Origin: Pseudomonadota bacterium
GTDB taxonomy: Bacteria > Desulfobacterota > Desulfovibrionia > Desulfovibrionales > Desulfomicrobiaceae
DNA length: 21,670 bases
Direction of reading: 5' to 3'
Assembly (NCBI GenBank): GCA_023393525.1
Contig: JAEWKZ010000072.1
Coordinates: forward strand, 1 to 21,670
The notes below the pieces were generated by a model, which searched no databases, had not been told where the DNA came from, and saw only the letters and a list, made by a program, of their open reading frames with translations. Below are positions 1 to 6,383 of the stretch, piece after piece; position 1 is the first letter of the stretch; each line of letters opens with the position of its first letter. Both the position numbers and the translations under genes were made by a program.

Positions 1-117
1 CTGCTCGAATCGTTTCTGGCTGGTAACCTGGGCAAAGCTGGTTGTGGCCGCAATAGTGCCGCCAAGTATGGTCCCGCCAATAATGCCGAGGGCGTTGCGC
101 CTGCTGATCGCTTCCAT
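1..117 (-). CDS. N-terminal part of a Tat-exported protein (runs off the window)
   Basis: Only the first 39 codons are present; the gene continues beyond base 1. Translation from the ATG at 117 begins MEAISRRNALGIIGG and continues with a small-residue hydrophobic stretch ending near TSFAQ. This is a twin-arginine signal peptide: an SRRNAL core fitting the S-R-R-x-x-L pattern (Ala where Phe is usual), a Gly/Ala/Thr-rich hydrophobic region, and a likely cleavage site after the Ala of SFAQ at about residue 29. The start is fixed by AAGGAG on the minus strand 6-7 bases upstream. The mature protein is not visible, so its function cannot be named. Family knowledge says Tat substrates are folded, often cofactor-bearing periplasmic proteins. 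A sigma-54-type promoter lies ~65 bases upstream of the start. A tatA gene sits at 13.0 kb but is not part of this unit. Confidence 0.8.
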   Translation of the reverse strand, partial: MEAISRRNALGIIGGTILGGTIAATTSFAQVTSQKRFEQ

Positions 118-364
118 CTTTCACTCCTTTTTCGAGGTTTATGAATATGTGCTGATTTTCACACAGTATGTATCAACAGGTGGCAAATTAGGTGCCAAAT
201 TTGGGAATAAAATAACAATAATAAATACAGTATGTTCATATCACGAAACTGTTGCATGTTGGGATTTTTGCTGCCAACCCAAGTTATCTCCTGTAGCTCA
301 AAGTTGTCAGTGAGAGAGGGGACGAGGGAGAGGAAAAGGGTCATGATTTAGCAATCATCCCAAC
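118..364. other. Intergenic, AT-rich region; no gene seen
   Basis: Noticeably richer in A+T than the rest of the window. Besides the sigma-54-like element and its upstream dyad it holds a 10-base palindrome CCAAATTTGG (195-204) and a purine-rich run at about 310-340. The two short reading frames crossing it (44-313 + and 159-344 -) have no recognisable protein features and I do not call them genes. Confidence 0.5.
182..198 (-). promoter_or_regulatory. Putative sigma-54 (-24/-12) promoter for the Tat-exported protein
   Basis: The minus strand reads TTGGCACC-TAAT-TTGCC, with GG and GC exactly 10 bases apart as in the sigma-54 consensus TGGCACG-N4-TTGCW. The expected transcription start is near base 171, giving a leader of about 54 bases before the ATG at 117. 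The sequence just upstream (205-235) is AT-rich. A dyad GTTGG-N11-CCAAC (258-278) is centred about 97 bases above the expected start, a usual distance for an enhancer-binding-protein site. The -24/-12 match is seen; the activator site is inferred. Confidence 0.6.
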
Positions 365-688
365 TTGTCTGAACTTCGAGCGGCAGCTCAGGAAAGCGGG
401 TTTCTGGAGTTGCCGCTTCTCGGTTCACACGGGGAAATGCTGGCGACACTGTCCAGGCACCACAACGATCCTTTTGATCACATGCTGGTGGCTCAGGCCA
501 TGGCCGAACCCATGCGGCTGATCACCGGTGACGGTGTGCTCGCCAAGTACACGCCTTTGATCATTCTTATTATAACCTCAGGAGACTGTGACCAGTCGAA
601 CAGCCCTGGCTGTCCTCTTCTGCGAAGGCTAAACTTCACGTCTTCAGAACCGTGTTCGTGGGAACCGTGTTTTTTTCCAGTCGAATAA
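365..688 (+). pseudogene. vapC: Remnant of a VapC-type PIN-domain toxin
   Basis: About 70 residues (365-574) match the C-terminal half of small VapC/PIN toxins: a GFLELPL segment, then HHNDPFDHMLVAQAM, then LITGDGVLAKY, the usual order of the last third of the family. The DPFD and GD acidic residues are retained. The first ~60 residues, which carry the first catalytic Asp and the central acidic residue, are absent: a TGA lies in frame at 344-346 and only a TTG at 365 could start it. At the 3' end the family-like sequence stops at ...PLIILI, and the frame runs on into unrelated sequence to 688; a one-base shift would meet TAA at 573-575, close to the expected stop. No antitoxin gene is visible upstream. 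I read it as a decayed toxin fragment, probably not functional. It lies on the 3' side of a tRNA gene, a common place for integration relics. Confidence 0.6.
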
Positions 689-766
689 GATTTAAAAAAA
701 GAATAAAAAGGCGAGGTTGGCGGCGGGGGTGGTATTCAAAACCCGGTATTCAAAAAAAATTTGAAC

Positions 767-798
767 AAAAAAAGGGCTTAGGTGAATACCTAAACCCT
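767..798 (-). terminator. Rho-independent terminator of tRNA-Pro
   Basis: On the minus strand an 11-bp stem AGGGTTTAGGT / ACCTAAGCCCT (one G-T pair) with loop ATTC is followed by seven T. It begins 11 bases after the tRNA 3' end, so it terminates the tRNA transcript. Confidence 0.9.
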
Positions 799-808
799 TA
801 GTTTCTAA

Positions 809-885
809 TGGTCGGGATGAGAGGATTTGAACCTCCGGTCTCTGCGTCCCGAACGCAGCGCTCTACCAGCCTGAGCCACATCCCG
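809..885 (-). tRNA. tRNA-Pro (anticodon CGG)
   Basis: Full cloverleaf on the minus strand: 7-bp acceptor stem CGGGATG/CATCCCG, D-stem GCTC/GAGC, anticodon stem CTGCG/CGCAG around the loop TTCGGGA (anticodon CGG, reading CCG proline codons), T-arm GGAGG-TTCAAAT-CCTCT with one G-T pair, and a genome-encoded CCA end (positions 809-811, after the discriminator A at 812). It has its own sigma-70 promoter at 930-958 and a terminator at 767-798, so it looks like a single-gene transcription unit. It is transcribed away from the HD-GYP gene. Confidence 0.97.
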
Positions 886-929
886 ATTGAGGAAATGGCA
901 TCTACCTAAGATGATTTTGGTTGGCAAGG

Positions 930-958
930 ATTATTTTCACTTTTCCTCGTGTTGTCAG
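930..958 (-). promoter_or_regulatory. Sigma-70 promoter of tRNA-Pro
   Basis: Minus strand CTGACA (953-958), 17-base spacer, AATAAT (930-935). The predicted start is near 923, a leader of roughly 37 bases before the tRNA 5' end. Both hexamers are 5/6 matches to consensus. Confidence 0.6.
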
Positions 959-980
959 ACTTTTGTTTTTTCACTAAAAA
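952..980 (+). promoter_or_regulatory. Candidate sigma-70 promoter of the HD-GYP gene
   Basis: TTGTCA (952-957), 17-base spacer, TAAAAA (975-980). The -35 box is strong (5/6), the -10 box weaker (4/6). It overlaps the -35 box of the divergent tRNA promoter almost completely. The predicted start near 987 gives a ~65-base leader. Confidence 0.4.
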
Positions 981-1051
981 GAATTGGTTCACAAATGTTT
1001 ACGAACTCCGGGGGGCGGCTCATGTCGGCGATCTTCCCTGATGGTGAGAAA

Positions 1052-2515
1052 ATGACGACAGCTTTTCGCGTGCTGGTGGTGGATGACGAGCCTGCGCTCC
1101 GGGAGATCTGTGAAGAGGCGCTCTCCGGGGTCGGCTACGACGTGACTCTGGCCGACAACGGGCAGGATGCCCTGGGCAAGCTCGGGGCGCATGGATTCGA
1201 TCTGGTCATCAGCGACCTGCGCATGCCCGACATGAACGGTCAGGACCTCTTGAGCCAGATCCGCAAGCGCCAGCTGGACGTGGATTTTCTGGTCATGACC
1301 GGCTACGGGACCACGGAGACCGCCGTCGACATCATGAAGAACGGCGCGGCGGACTACATTGCCAAGCCTTTCGACATCAAGCATCTGCTCTTGCGGGTGC
1401 GTTCCATTCTCGAACAGCGCAGAAGCCGCAAGGAGCAGGAAAAGCTCTCCGCCGTGGTGCGCATGCTGGGCCTGAGCAAGCGTCTCGGCGCCCAGCTCAA
1501 CCATGTGGCCGTGGTGGAAGAGTTTTTGATCCACCTGCGCGAGAATTTCTCCCCCGACGCCATCTGTCTGCTTCTGCCGGAAATGCTCGAACGCGGGCCG
1601 AACCTGATGCAGGGGCGCCTGCTCGAGACCAATGGCGTTCTGCGCGTTTTCGTGACCAAGCTGTGCGACAGAATCCTGCAGCAAGGAAAGTCCTACCTTC
1701 TCGACCAGTTCACCCTGCGGCAGTCGTCCTTCAATTCGGCCCTGTTTCCAGAAGGTTTTTCCTATTCGGTCATGGCCGTGCCCCTGGACCTTCCGCAGAA
1801 ACGCATCGGGGTCATCACCCTGGTCCGCGACCGGGACAATCCCCTCTACTGCGAGCAGGATCTGCAACTGTTGGGCGTTTTCGCCTCGCACACCGCCTCG
1901 GCCCTGCAGAACTCCCATCTCTATTCGCGTCTGCGGACCATGAACCAGGATGTGATCCGCTCTTTTGCCCAGGCGGTTGAGCTCAAGGATTATTACACCC
2001 GTGGGCATTCGGAGCGCGTGGCCGAGTACGCCTGCCGCCTGGGGCGGACTCTGGGACTGGGGAGCAAGGAGCTCGACCGTCTGCACATCGCGGGCATGCT
2101 GCACGACATCGGCAAGATCGGCATCCCGGATCATATCCTGAACAAGCCCGGAGCCCTGACCGACGAGGAATACGAAACCATGAAGCGCCACAGCTCCATG
2201 GGCCGGGAAATCCTGGGGCAGGTCGGAGCCATGAACGATGTCACGCGGATCATCTACCACCACCACGAGCGCGTTGACGGCCAGGGCTATCCCGACGGAC
2301 TGGCCGGCGACGCGGTGCCCTTCATGGCCCGCATCATCTGCCTGGCGGACAGCTACGAGGCCATGACCTCCAATCGGGCCTACCGGCAATCCCTGCCGCT
2401 CAGCAAGGTCATGTACGCTCTGGACCGCGGGGCCGGAACGCAGTGGGACAAGGAGCTGACCTCGACATGGCTGTCCATTGTCGAGCAGGAGCGGCCCGGT
2501 TACCCTCCGCAATGA
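1052..2515 (+). CDS. Response regulator REC-GAF-HD-GYP, c-di-GMP phosphodiesterase
   Basis: 487 residues in three domains. Residues 1-120 are a receiver domain with the full phosphorylation set: D11/D12, phospho-acceptor D55 (in VISDLRMPD), T83 and K105 (AKPFD). Residues ~145-290 look like a GAF sensor domain. Residues ~300-480 are an HD-GYP domain with the HD pair H351/D352 (MLHDIGKIG) and the motif HHHERVDGQGYPDGL ending in G412-Y413-P414. Family knowledge: such proteins hydrolyse c-di-GMP in the cytoplasm when phosphorylated by a sensor kinase; no kinase is next to it. Start chosen at 1052 because GGTGA lies just upstream and the receiver begins at once; an ATG at 1022 would add ten residues. 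An in-frame TTG at 887 is unlikely since it sits at the tRNA edge, upstream of the promoter. The RluA-type gene follows 75 bases later. Confidence 0.93.
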   Translation: MTTAFRVLVVDDEPALREICEEALSGVGYDVTLADNGQDALGKLGAHGFDLVISDLRMPDMNGQDLLSQIRKRQLDVDFLVMTGYGTTETAVDIMKNGAADYIAKPFDIKHLLLRVRSILEQRRSRKEQEKLSAVVRMLGLSKRLGAQLNHVAVVEEFLIHLRENFSPDAICLLLPEMLERGPNLMQGRLLETNGVLRVFVTKLCDRILQQGKSYLLDQFTLRQSSFNSALFPEGFSYSVMAVPLDLPQKRIGVITLVRDRDNPLYCEQDLQLLGVFASHTASALQNSHLYSRLRTMNQDVIRSFAQAVELKDYYTRGHSERVAEYACRLGRTLGLGSKELDRLHIAGMLHDIGKIGIPDHILNKPGALTDEEYETMKRHSSMGREILGQVGAMNDVTRIIYHHHERVDGQGYPDGLAGDAVPFMARIICLADSYEAMTSNRAYRQSLPLSKVMYALDRGAGTQWDKELTSTWLSIVEQERPGYPPQ

Positions 2516-2590
2516 AGCGCGTCCGTGCCGATGCGCCGTCGACGATTCCCGATCAGGTCCCGAGTCCCCTTGACCGGTTCCCGGTGTAGC

Positions 2591-3433
2591 ATGAAAGATT
2601 CCTTTATCTATCCCGAGGATTTTTCGCCCGTTCGGCTGGACAAGGCCCTGGCCGGGCGGCTGGGGCTTGGACTCAGGCGCTGTCGGGCCCTGATTGACGA
2701 CGGTCGCGTTCTGGTCGACGGCAGAAGCTGCGCCAAGGGCGTGTTGATCCATCCCGGTCAGCGTGTCCGCGTGATCCCGGAGGAATCGGTTCCGGTCTGC
2801 GCCGGTGTCCGGATCGTGGCCCGTGACGAGAGTTTCGCGGCCCTGGCCAAACCCGGCGGCCTGCACACCGTGGCCGGGCGGGGGGGCGCTTGCCTTGAAT
2901 CCTGTTTGCCGGAACTCGGTCTGGGTGGATGGGCGCTGCTCAACCGTCTGGACTTCCTGACCAGCGGCCTGGTCCTGGCCGCGGCGGGCACGCAGGATGC
3001 GGCGGCATACAAGGCCTGGCAGGACGGGGGCCAGGTCCGCAAGTGGTATCTGGCCCTGGCCCATGGAACGCTGGACGTCTTGCAGGTCAGGGACAGGATT
3101 CTGGACGACAAGCGCCGCGTGGTGCGCGTGATCCCGGAGCAGGATTCGCCCCTGCGCTGGACCACGGCCAGGGCGGTGCGTCATGCTGATGGCGACACCC
3201 TGCTTCTGGTGAAAATCCTCAAAGGGCGCAGGCATCAGATTCGCGCCCATCTCGCCCATGCCGGCCATCCCCTGGTTGGCGATCCGGTTTACGGGGCAGG
3301 GGAGCCGGGCGGGCTTTACCTGCATCACTGGCGTCTCGATCTGCCCGGGTTCACGGCCTCCCTTCTGCCGGACTGGCCTTGCGTCGATGCCGGAGAGGCG
3401 GAGGCGCTCATGCCTGCATTTGATTCCATGTGA
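2591..3433 (+). CDS. RluA-family rRNA/tRNA pseudouridine synthase
   Basis: 280 residues. Residues ~12-65 form an S4 RNA-binding domain (RLDKALAGRL... LIDDGRVLVDG). The catalytic domain follows with the motif NRLDFLTSGLVLAA at 118-131, catalytic D121, and the later family blocks VRKWYLALAHG, LKGRRHQIRAHLAHAGHPLVGDPVYG and LYLHHWRLDLPG. Known role of the family: isomerises specific uridines in 23S rRNA or tRNA to pseudouridine in the cytoplasm; the target uridine cannot be told from sequence. The usual HRLD is NRLD here. The ATG at 2591 begins right before the S4 domain; the ribosome site is weak, and the frame is open upstream to 2525 with no better start. It probably shares a transcript with the HD-GYP gene before it. 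Confidence 0.9.
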   Translation: MKDSFIYPEDFSPVRLDKALAGRLGLGLRRCRALIDDGRVLVDGRSCAKGVLIHPGQRVRVIPEESVPVCAGVRIVARDESFAALAKPGGLHTVAGRGGACLESCLPELGLGGWALLNRLDFLTSGLVLAAAGTQDAAAYKAWQDGGQVRKWYLALAHGTLDVLQVRDRILDDKRRVVRVIPEQDSPLRWTTARAVRHADGDTLLLVKILKGRRHQIRAHLAHAGHPLVGDPVYGAGEPGGLYLHHWRLDLPGFTASLLPDWPCVDAGEAEALMPAFDSM

Positions 3434-3496
3434 CATCTCGGTCGGGCGGGTGCCCCCCCGGACAGTGCAACCGCGAAAAGAAGTGGAGCGTTCGTC

Positions 3497-3916
3497 ATGA
3501 AAAAATCCTGCCTGGTCATTCTTGTCTGCCTGGGCATGGCATCCTGCGCCATGACCGCGCGTTCCGGCGTTGCAGACGGACGCCTTCGGCCATGTCCTGG
3601 ATCCCCCAACTGCGTTGTCTCGGAAGGGCGGGACGCGAACATCGCCCCCTTTCTTCTGCAGGGCGCGGAAGGCTGGAAGCGCTTGCGCCTGGCCATCATC
3701 GCCCAGGGCGGAAGCATCGAGCGCGAGGACGACGGTTATCTGCGCGCGACGTTCCGTTCTCGCCTTTTCGGCTTTGTCGATGATCTTGAATGCCGCCGCG
3801 ACGGGGCAATGGCGCAGGTCCGATCCGCGTCTCGGCTCGGATGGTGGGATCTGGGCGCGAACCGTCGCCGGGTGGAACGGTTGCGCATGGTCTTGGAGAT
3901 GGGCGACGGGAAGTAG
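3497..3916 (+). CDS. DUF1499-family lipoprotein
   Basis: 139 residues. The N-terminus is a short lipoprotein signal with lipobox MASC, lipidated Cys at residue 17. The mature part has DUF1499 hallmarks: CPGSPNCVVSE near residues 33-43, FRSRLFGFVDDLECR and VRSASRLGWWDLGANRRRVERLR. The function of DUF1499 proteins is not established; this one should be membrane-anchored in the periplasm. Start chosen at the ATG behind GTGGAG at about 10 bases. It lies 63 bases after the pseudouridine synthase gene and converges on ftsY, with a hairpin between the two stop codons. Confidence 0.85.
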   Translation: MKKSCLVILVCLGMASCAMTARSGVADGRLRPCPGSPNCVVSEGRDANIAPFLLQGAEGWKRLRLAIIAQGGSIEREDDGYLRATFRSRLFGFVDDLECRRDGAMAQVRSASRLGWWDLGANRRRVERLRMVLEMGDGK

Positions 3917-3921
3917 GGGAG

Positions 3922-3943
3922 GCGGGCAGGAACCCCTGCCCGC
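3922..3943. terminator. Hairpin between convergent genes (possible bidirectional terminator)
   Basis: Perfect 9-bp inverted repeat GCGGGCAGG / CCTGCCCGC with a 4-base loop, in the 31-base gap between the stops of the DUF1499 gene (+) and ftsY (-). No T-run follows on either side, so intrinsic termination is uncertain; it could also protect 3' ends. Confidence 0.5.
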
Positions 3944-3947
3944 GCGG

Positions 3948-5489
3948 TCAATCGAAAAGGGCGCTGGCGAATTCCTGGCCGGAGAAGGGACGCAGGTCTT
4001 CCATTTTTTCACCCAGCCCGACAAAGCTGATGGGGATCCTGAATTCCAGGGCGATGGCCACGATGATGCCGCCCTTGGCTGTCCCGTCGAGCTTGGTCAG
4101 CACGATCTCGTCCACGGGCGCGGCCTGGGAGAAGAGCTTGACCTGGGACAGGGCGTTCTGGCCCGTGGTCGAGTCGAGCACCAGGATGGTCCGGTGCGGC
4201 GCGCCTTCGAGCTTCTTGCCGAGCACGCGGTTGATCTTCTTCAGCTCTTCCATGAGATTGTGCTTGGTCTGCAGCCGTCCGGCCGTGTCCACGAAGACCA
4301 GGTCGTAGCCCTCCTTCATGGCATGCTCCACCGCCTCGAAGGCCACCGCCGCCGGATCGCTGCCATGGGGCTTGGCATAGAACCCCGCTCCGACCCGTTT
4401 GGACCAGACCTGCAACTGTTCGATGGCCGCGGCGCGGAAGGTGTCCCCGGCCGCCACCAGAACCTTGCGGCCCTGCATCTGGGCGCGGTGGGCCAGTTTG
4501 GCGATGGTCGTGGTCTTGCCCGCGCCGTTGACGCCGATCATGAGCACCACTTCCGGGGGCTGGGGCACCGTGGGTGTCTTGGGTTCGATGAAGACCTCGG
4601 CCAGTTCCGCTTTCAAGAGGGCCTTGAAGGCCGCCGCGTCCCGCGTGCCGGCCTGGCGCAGCTTGGGCTTCAAGCGTTTTGAAAGCTCCTGGGTGGCGTT
4701 TACGCCCACGTCGGCCATGAGCAGGATTTCTTCCAGCTCTTCCCAGAAGGCGTCGTCGTAGCTGCCGGTCATGGCCAGGAGCTGGTCGATGCGCATGGTC
4801 AGCTGCTCGCGGGTCTTGCCCAGCCCGGCGGACAGCTTCAGGAACAGGCGGTTGCGCTCGTCCTCCTCGTCTTCGAGTTCCAGGGCCAGGGCCATGCGGT
4901 ACTGGAGTTCGGAGCGGAATTCATCGACGTGGTCGTAGTCCATGTCCAGGAGCCATTTGTCGAAGCGGCGGATGAAATCTTCCGCTTCCGTGGACGGCAC
5001 CTCCAGCTGGGCAAAGAGAAACCGGAGCCGCTCCCACAAAACATCTCCGCGCCTGCCTACCCCGTCAAGGATGTGGACCATCCAGGTCGAGAGCCGGGGT
5101 TCCGCTTCACCCAGGGCCTGCCGCAGCGATTTCTGCCAGGGCTCGAGCCCGTCGTCGGCCACCGGTTTTTCCTGGAAAAGAAGTTCCGCCTGCGGGCTTG
5201 GCTCCGGCGCGGGTTCTCTGTCCTCGGTCTTGCCGCCCAGACCGAAAAGCCTGCGCCATCCGCCATCCTTTTTATCTTCGGCGTTCTGGGAGGGAGCCTC
5301 CATTTTTGCCGCCGGCGCGGCTGCGGGCGTTGGCTCGGGGCGCGCGGGAAGTTCCTGTTCCGACGGCGCCTGAGCGTCCGGTTGCTGTTTCGTGTCCGGC
5401 GTCTGGTCCGGCGTCTGGATCGGCAGTTCGGCATCGCGGGGCTCGGCGTCCGTTCCCCAGAATTTTTTTATGCGTGAGAAAAAGCCCAT
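3948..5489 (-). CDS. ftsY: Signal recognition particle receptor FtsY
   Basis: 513 residues. SRP-type GTPase that docks SRP-ribosome complexes at the inner membrane for co-translational insertion. Residues 1-12 (MGFFSRIKKFWG) form a basic amphipathic membrane-targeting start. Residues ~13-125 are an acidic Pro/Gln/Ala-rich low-complexity tail, as in proteobacterial FtsY. The N domain follows, then the G domain: P-loop GVNGAGKT at 319-326, DTFRAAA, DTAGRLQTKHN from D401, and TKLDGTAKGG from T465, with the closing GLGEKMEDLRPF. Start chosen at 5489 with AAGGA eight bases upstream; the open frame reaches 5618 but that part lies inside the smr-domain gene. Upstream neighbour: the smr-domain gene, 31 bases away, same strand, probably one operon. 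Confidence 0.97.
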   Translation of the reverse strand: MGFFSRIKKFWGTDAEPRDAELPIQTPDQTPDTKQQPDAQAPSEQELPARPEPTPAAAPAAKMEAPSQNAEDKKDGGWRRLFGLGGKTEDREPAPEPSPQAELLFQEKPVADDGLEPWQKSLRQALGEAEPRLSTWMVHILDGVGRRGDVLWERLRFLFAQLEVPSTEAEDFIRRFDKWLLDMDYDHVDEFRSELQYRMALALELEDEEDERNRLFLKLSAGLGKTREQLTMRIDQLLAMTGSYDDAFWEELEEILLMADVGVNATQELSKRLKPKLRQAGTRDAAAFKALLKAELAEVFIEPKTPTVPQPPEVVLMIGVNGAGKTTTIAKLAHRAQMQGRKVLVAAGDTFRAAAIEQLQVWSKRVGAGFYAKPHGSDPAAVAFEAVEHAMKEGYDLVFVDTAGRLQTKHNLMEELKKINRVLGKKLEGAPHRTILVLDSTTGQNALSQVKLFSQAAPVDEIVLTKLDGTAKGGIIVAIALEFRIPISFVGLGEKMEDLRPFSGQEFASALFD

Positions 5490-5520
5490 GTTCGAGGTCC
5501 TTGGTGGAGATGTTTGAAAG

Positions 5521-6207
5521 TCAGCCGTCGAGGTCGGTAAAGATGTTTTCCCAGGCGATCCTGCCCTGGTCCTTGCGCACCTGGCGCAGCAGCAGGTAAA
5601 CGGCCCCGCTTCCGCCATGCCTGGGCAGGGCGGTGGTGAAGGCCAGGACGATGCGTTTCAGCGGAGCCTGGGTCAGCCAGGTGGTCAGTTCCTGCCGCAG
5701 CACCCCCTGGCCAAGGGGAGAATTGCGTCCACGGCCCGGGATCAGGAGCACGCAGCGCTTGCCTTCCATGTAGCTGCGCCGCAAAAAATCGAGCACCGCG
5801 AGCTTGGCCTGATCCGTGTTCATGCCGTGCAAGTCCAGATGCCCCTGCACGCTGAATTCCCCGTTCCTGAGCTTGCGGAATATCTTGGCGTCAAGCCCCC
5901 GGATCTGCCCGGTCATGAATTCGTGGGTGTATTCCATCTCGAATTCGATGTTTTCCTCAAGCAGGCGGGCGAAGGACGGCGGCGCGGGCGGCGGCGTTTC
6001 CCTGGGCGGGGCGGCCCCGGCGATGTCGCGGCCCTTCTTGGTCAGGGGCTCGACGTCGGAGAACGCATGCAAAAAAAGATCTTCCTCGGATGCGGGACTT
6101 TGGGTCCCGGCGGCCTGGGCCGCAACCGTGGTTTTTCTGGCAACCCTTTTTTTCAGCCGGGAGCGCACGGCCGGGTCTTTTTCAAGGGATTTGAATGGAT
6201 TATGCAT
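5521..6207 (-). CDS. Smr-domain (MutS2 C-terminal-like) endonuclease protein
   Basis: 228 residues. The C-terminal ~110 residues are an Smr domain: HLDLHGMNTDQAKLAVLDFL with H127 in the LDLHG motif, LLIPGRGRNS, and HGGSGAVYLLLRQ near the end. The N-terminal ~100 residues are charged and Pro-rich, as in stand-alone Smr proteins (DUF2027/YdaL-like lengths). Known for the family: DNA- or RNA-nicking nuclease activity, roles in recombination control or ribosome rescue; which applies here is not shown. ATG at 6207 is the only good start, since a stop lies in frame shortly upstream; its ribosome site is weak. First gene of the apparent smr-ftsY operon, divergent from the REC-GGDEF-like gene across 176 bases. 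Confidence 0.88.
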   Translation of the reverse strand: MHNPFKSLEKDPAVRSRLKKRVARKTTVAAQAAGTQSPASEEDLFLHAFSDVEPLTKKGRDIAGAAPPRETPPPAPPSFARLLEENIEFEMEYTHEFMTGQIRGLDAKIFRKLRNGEFSVQGHLDLHGMNTDQAKLAVLDFLRRSYMEGKRCVLLIPGRGRNSPLGQGVLRQELTTWLTQAPLKRIVLAFTTALPRHGGSGAVYLLLRQVRKDQGRIAWENIFTDLDG

Positions 6208-6383
6208 GCATGGATTCCGCAGTGGTCAGGGCTCCATACACAATAATGCCGCCGAGGGCAAAATCTTAAGCCGGGCTCCCGCGCCGGGTTTGTGGACAAG
6301 GAGCCCGCTCGTCTGCTACCCGGAACACTTGATAAATCCTGGCGATTCTTCATTCACATCCGTCCAAATCAGAGAAGACCCGC
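6208..6383. other. Divergent intergenic region
   Basis: 176 bases between the starts of the smr-domain gene (-) and the pseudo-GGDEF gene (+). It should hold both promoters, but I see no convincing -35/-10 pair in either direction; the best minus-strand candidate is TTGCCC-17-TATGGA, which is weak. No reading frame or RNA gene is apparent. Confidence 0.4.

Noticed and set aside
159..344. 61-codon minus-strand frame in the leader of the Tat-exported protein
   Set aside because: Overlaps the sigma-54 element, no ribosome site, no recognisable features.
583..625. Two short inverted repeats (GACTG-N4-CAGTC and ACAGCC-N2-GGCTGT) after the vapC remnant
   Set aside because: Stems of 5-6 bp with no T-run; probably chance.
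887..1051. Extension of the HD-GYP protein to a TTG at 887
   Set aside because: The added residues are not domain-like, the start abuts the tRNA gene, and it lies upstream of the predicted transcription start.
989..4024. A 1011-codon open frame on the minus strand
   Set aside because: It lies antisense to three well-recognised genes and into ftsY; its translation is Gly/His/Gln/Pro-rich without motifs. It reflects high G+C with few stops, not a gene.
3570..4682. 370-codon + frame across the DUF1499 gene and antisense to ftsY
   Set aside because: It crosses two convergent real genes and the hairpin between them; no motif or ribosome site.
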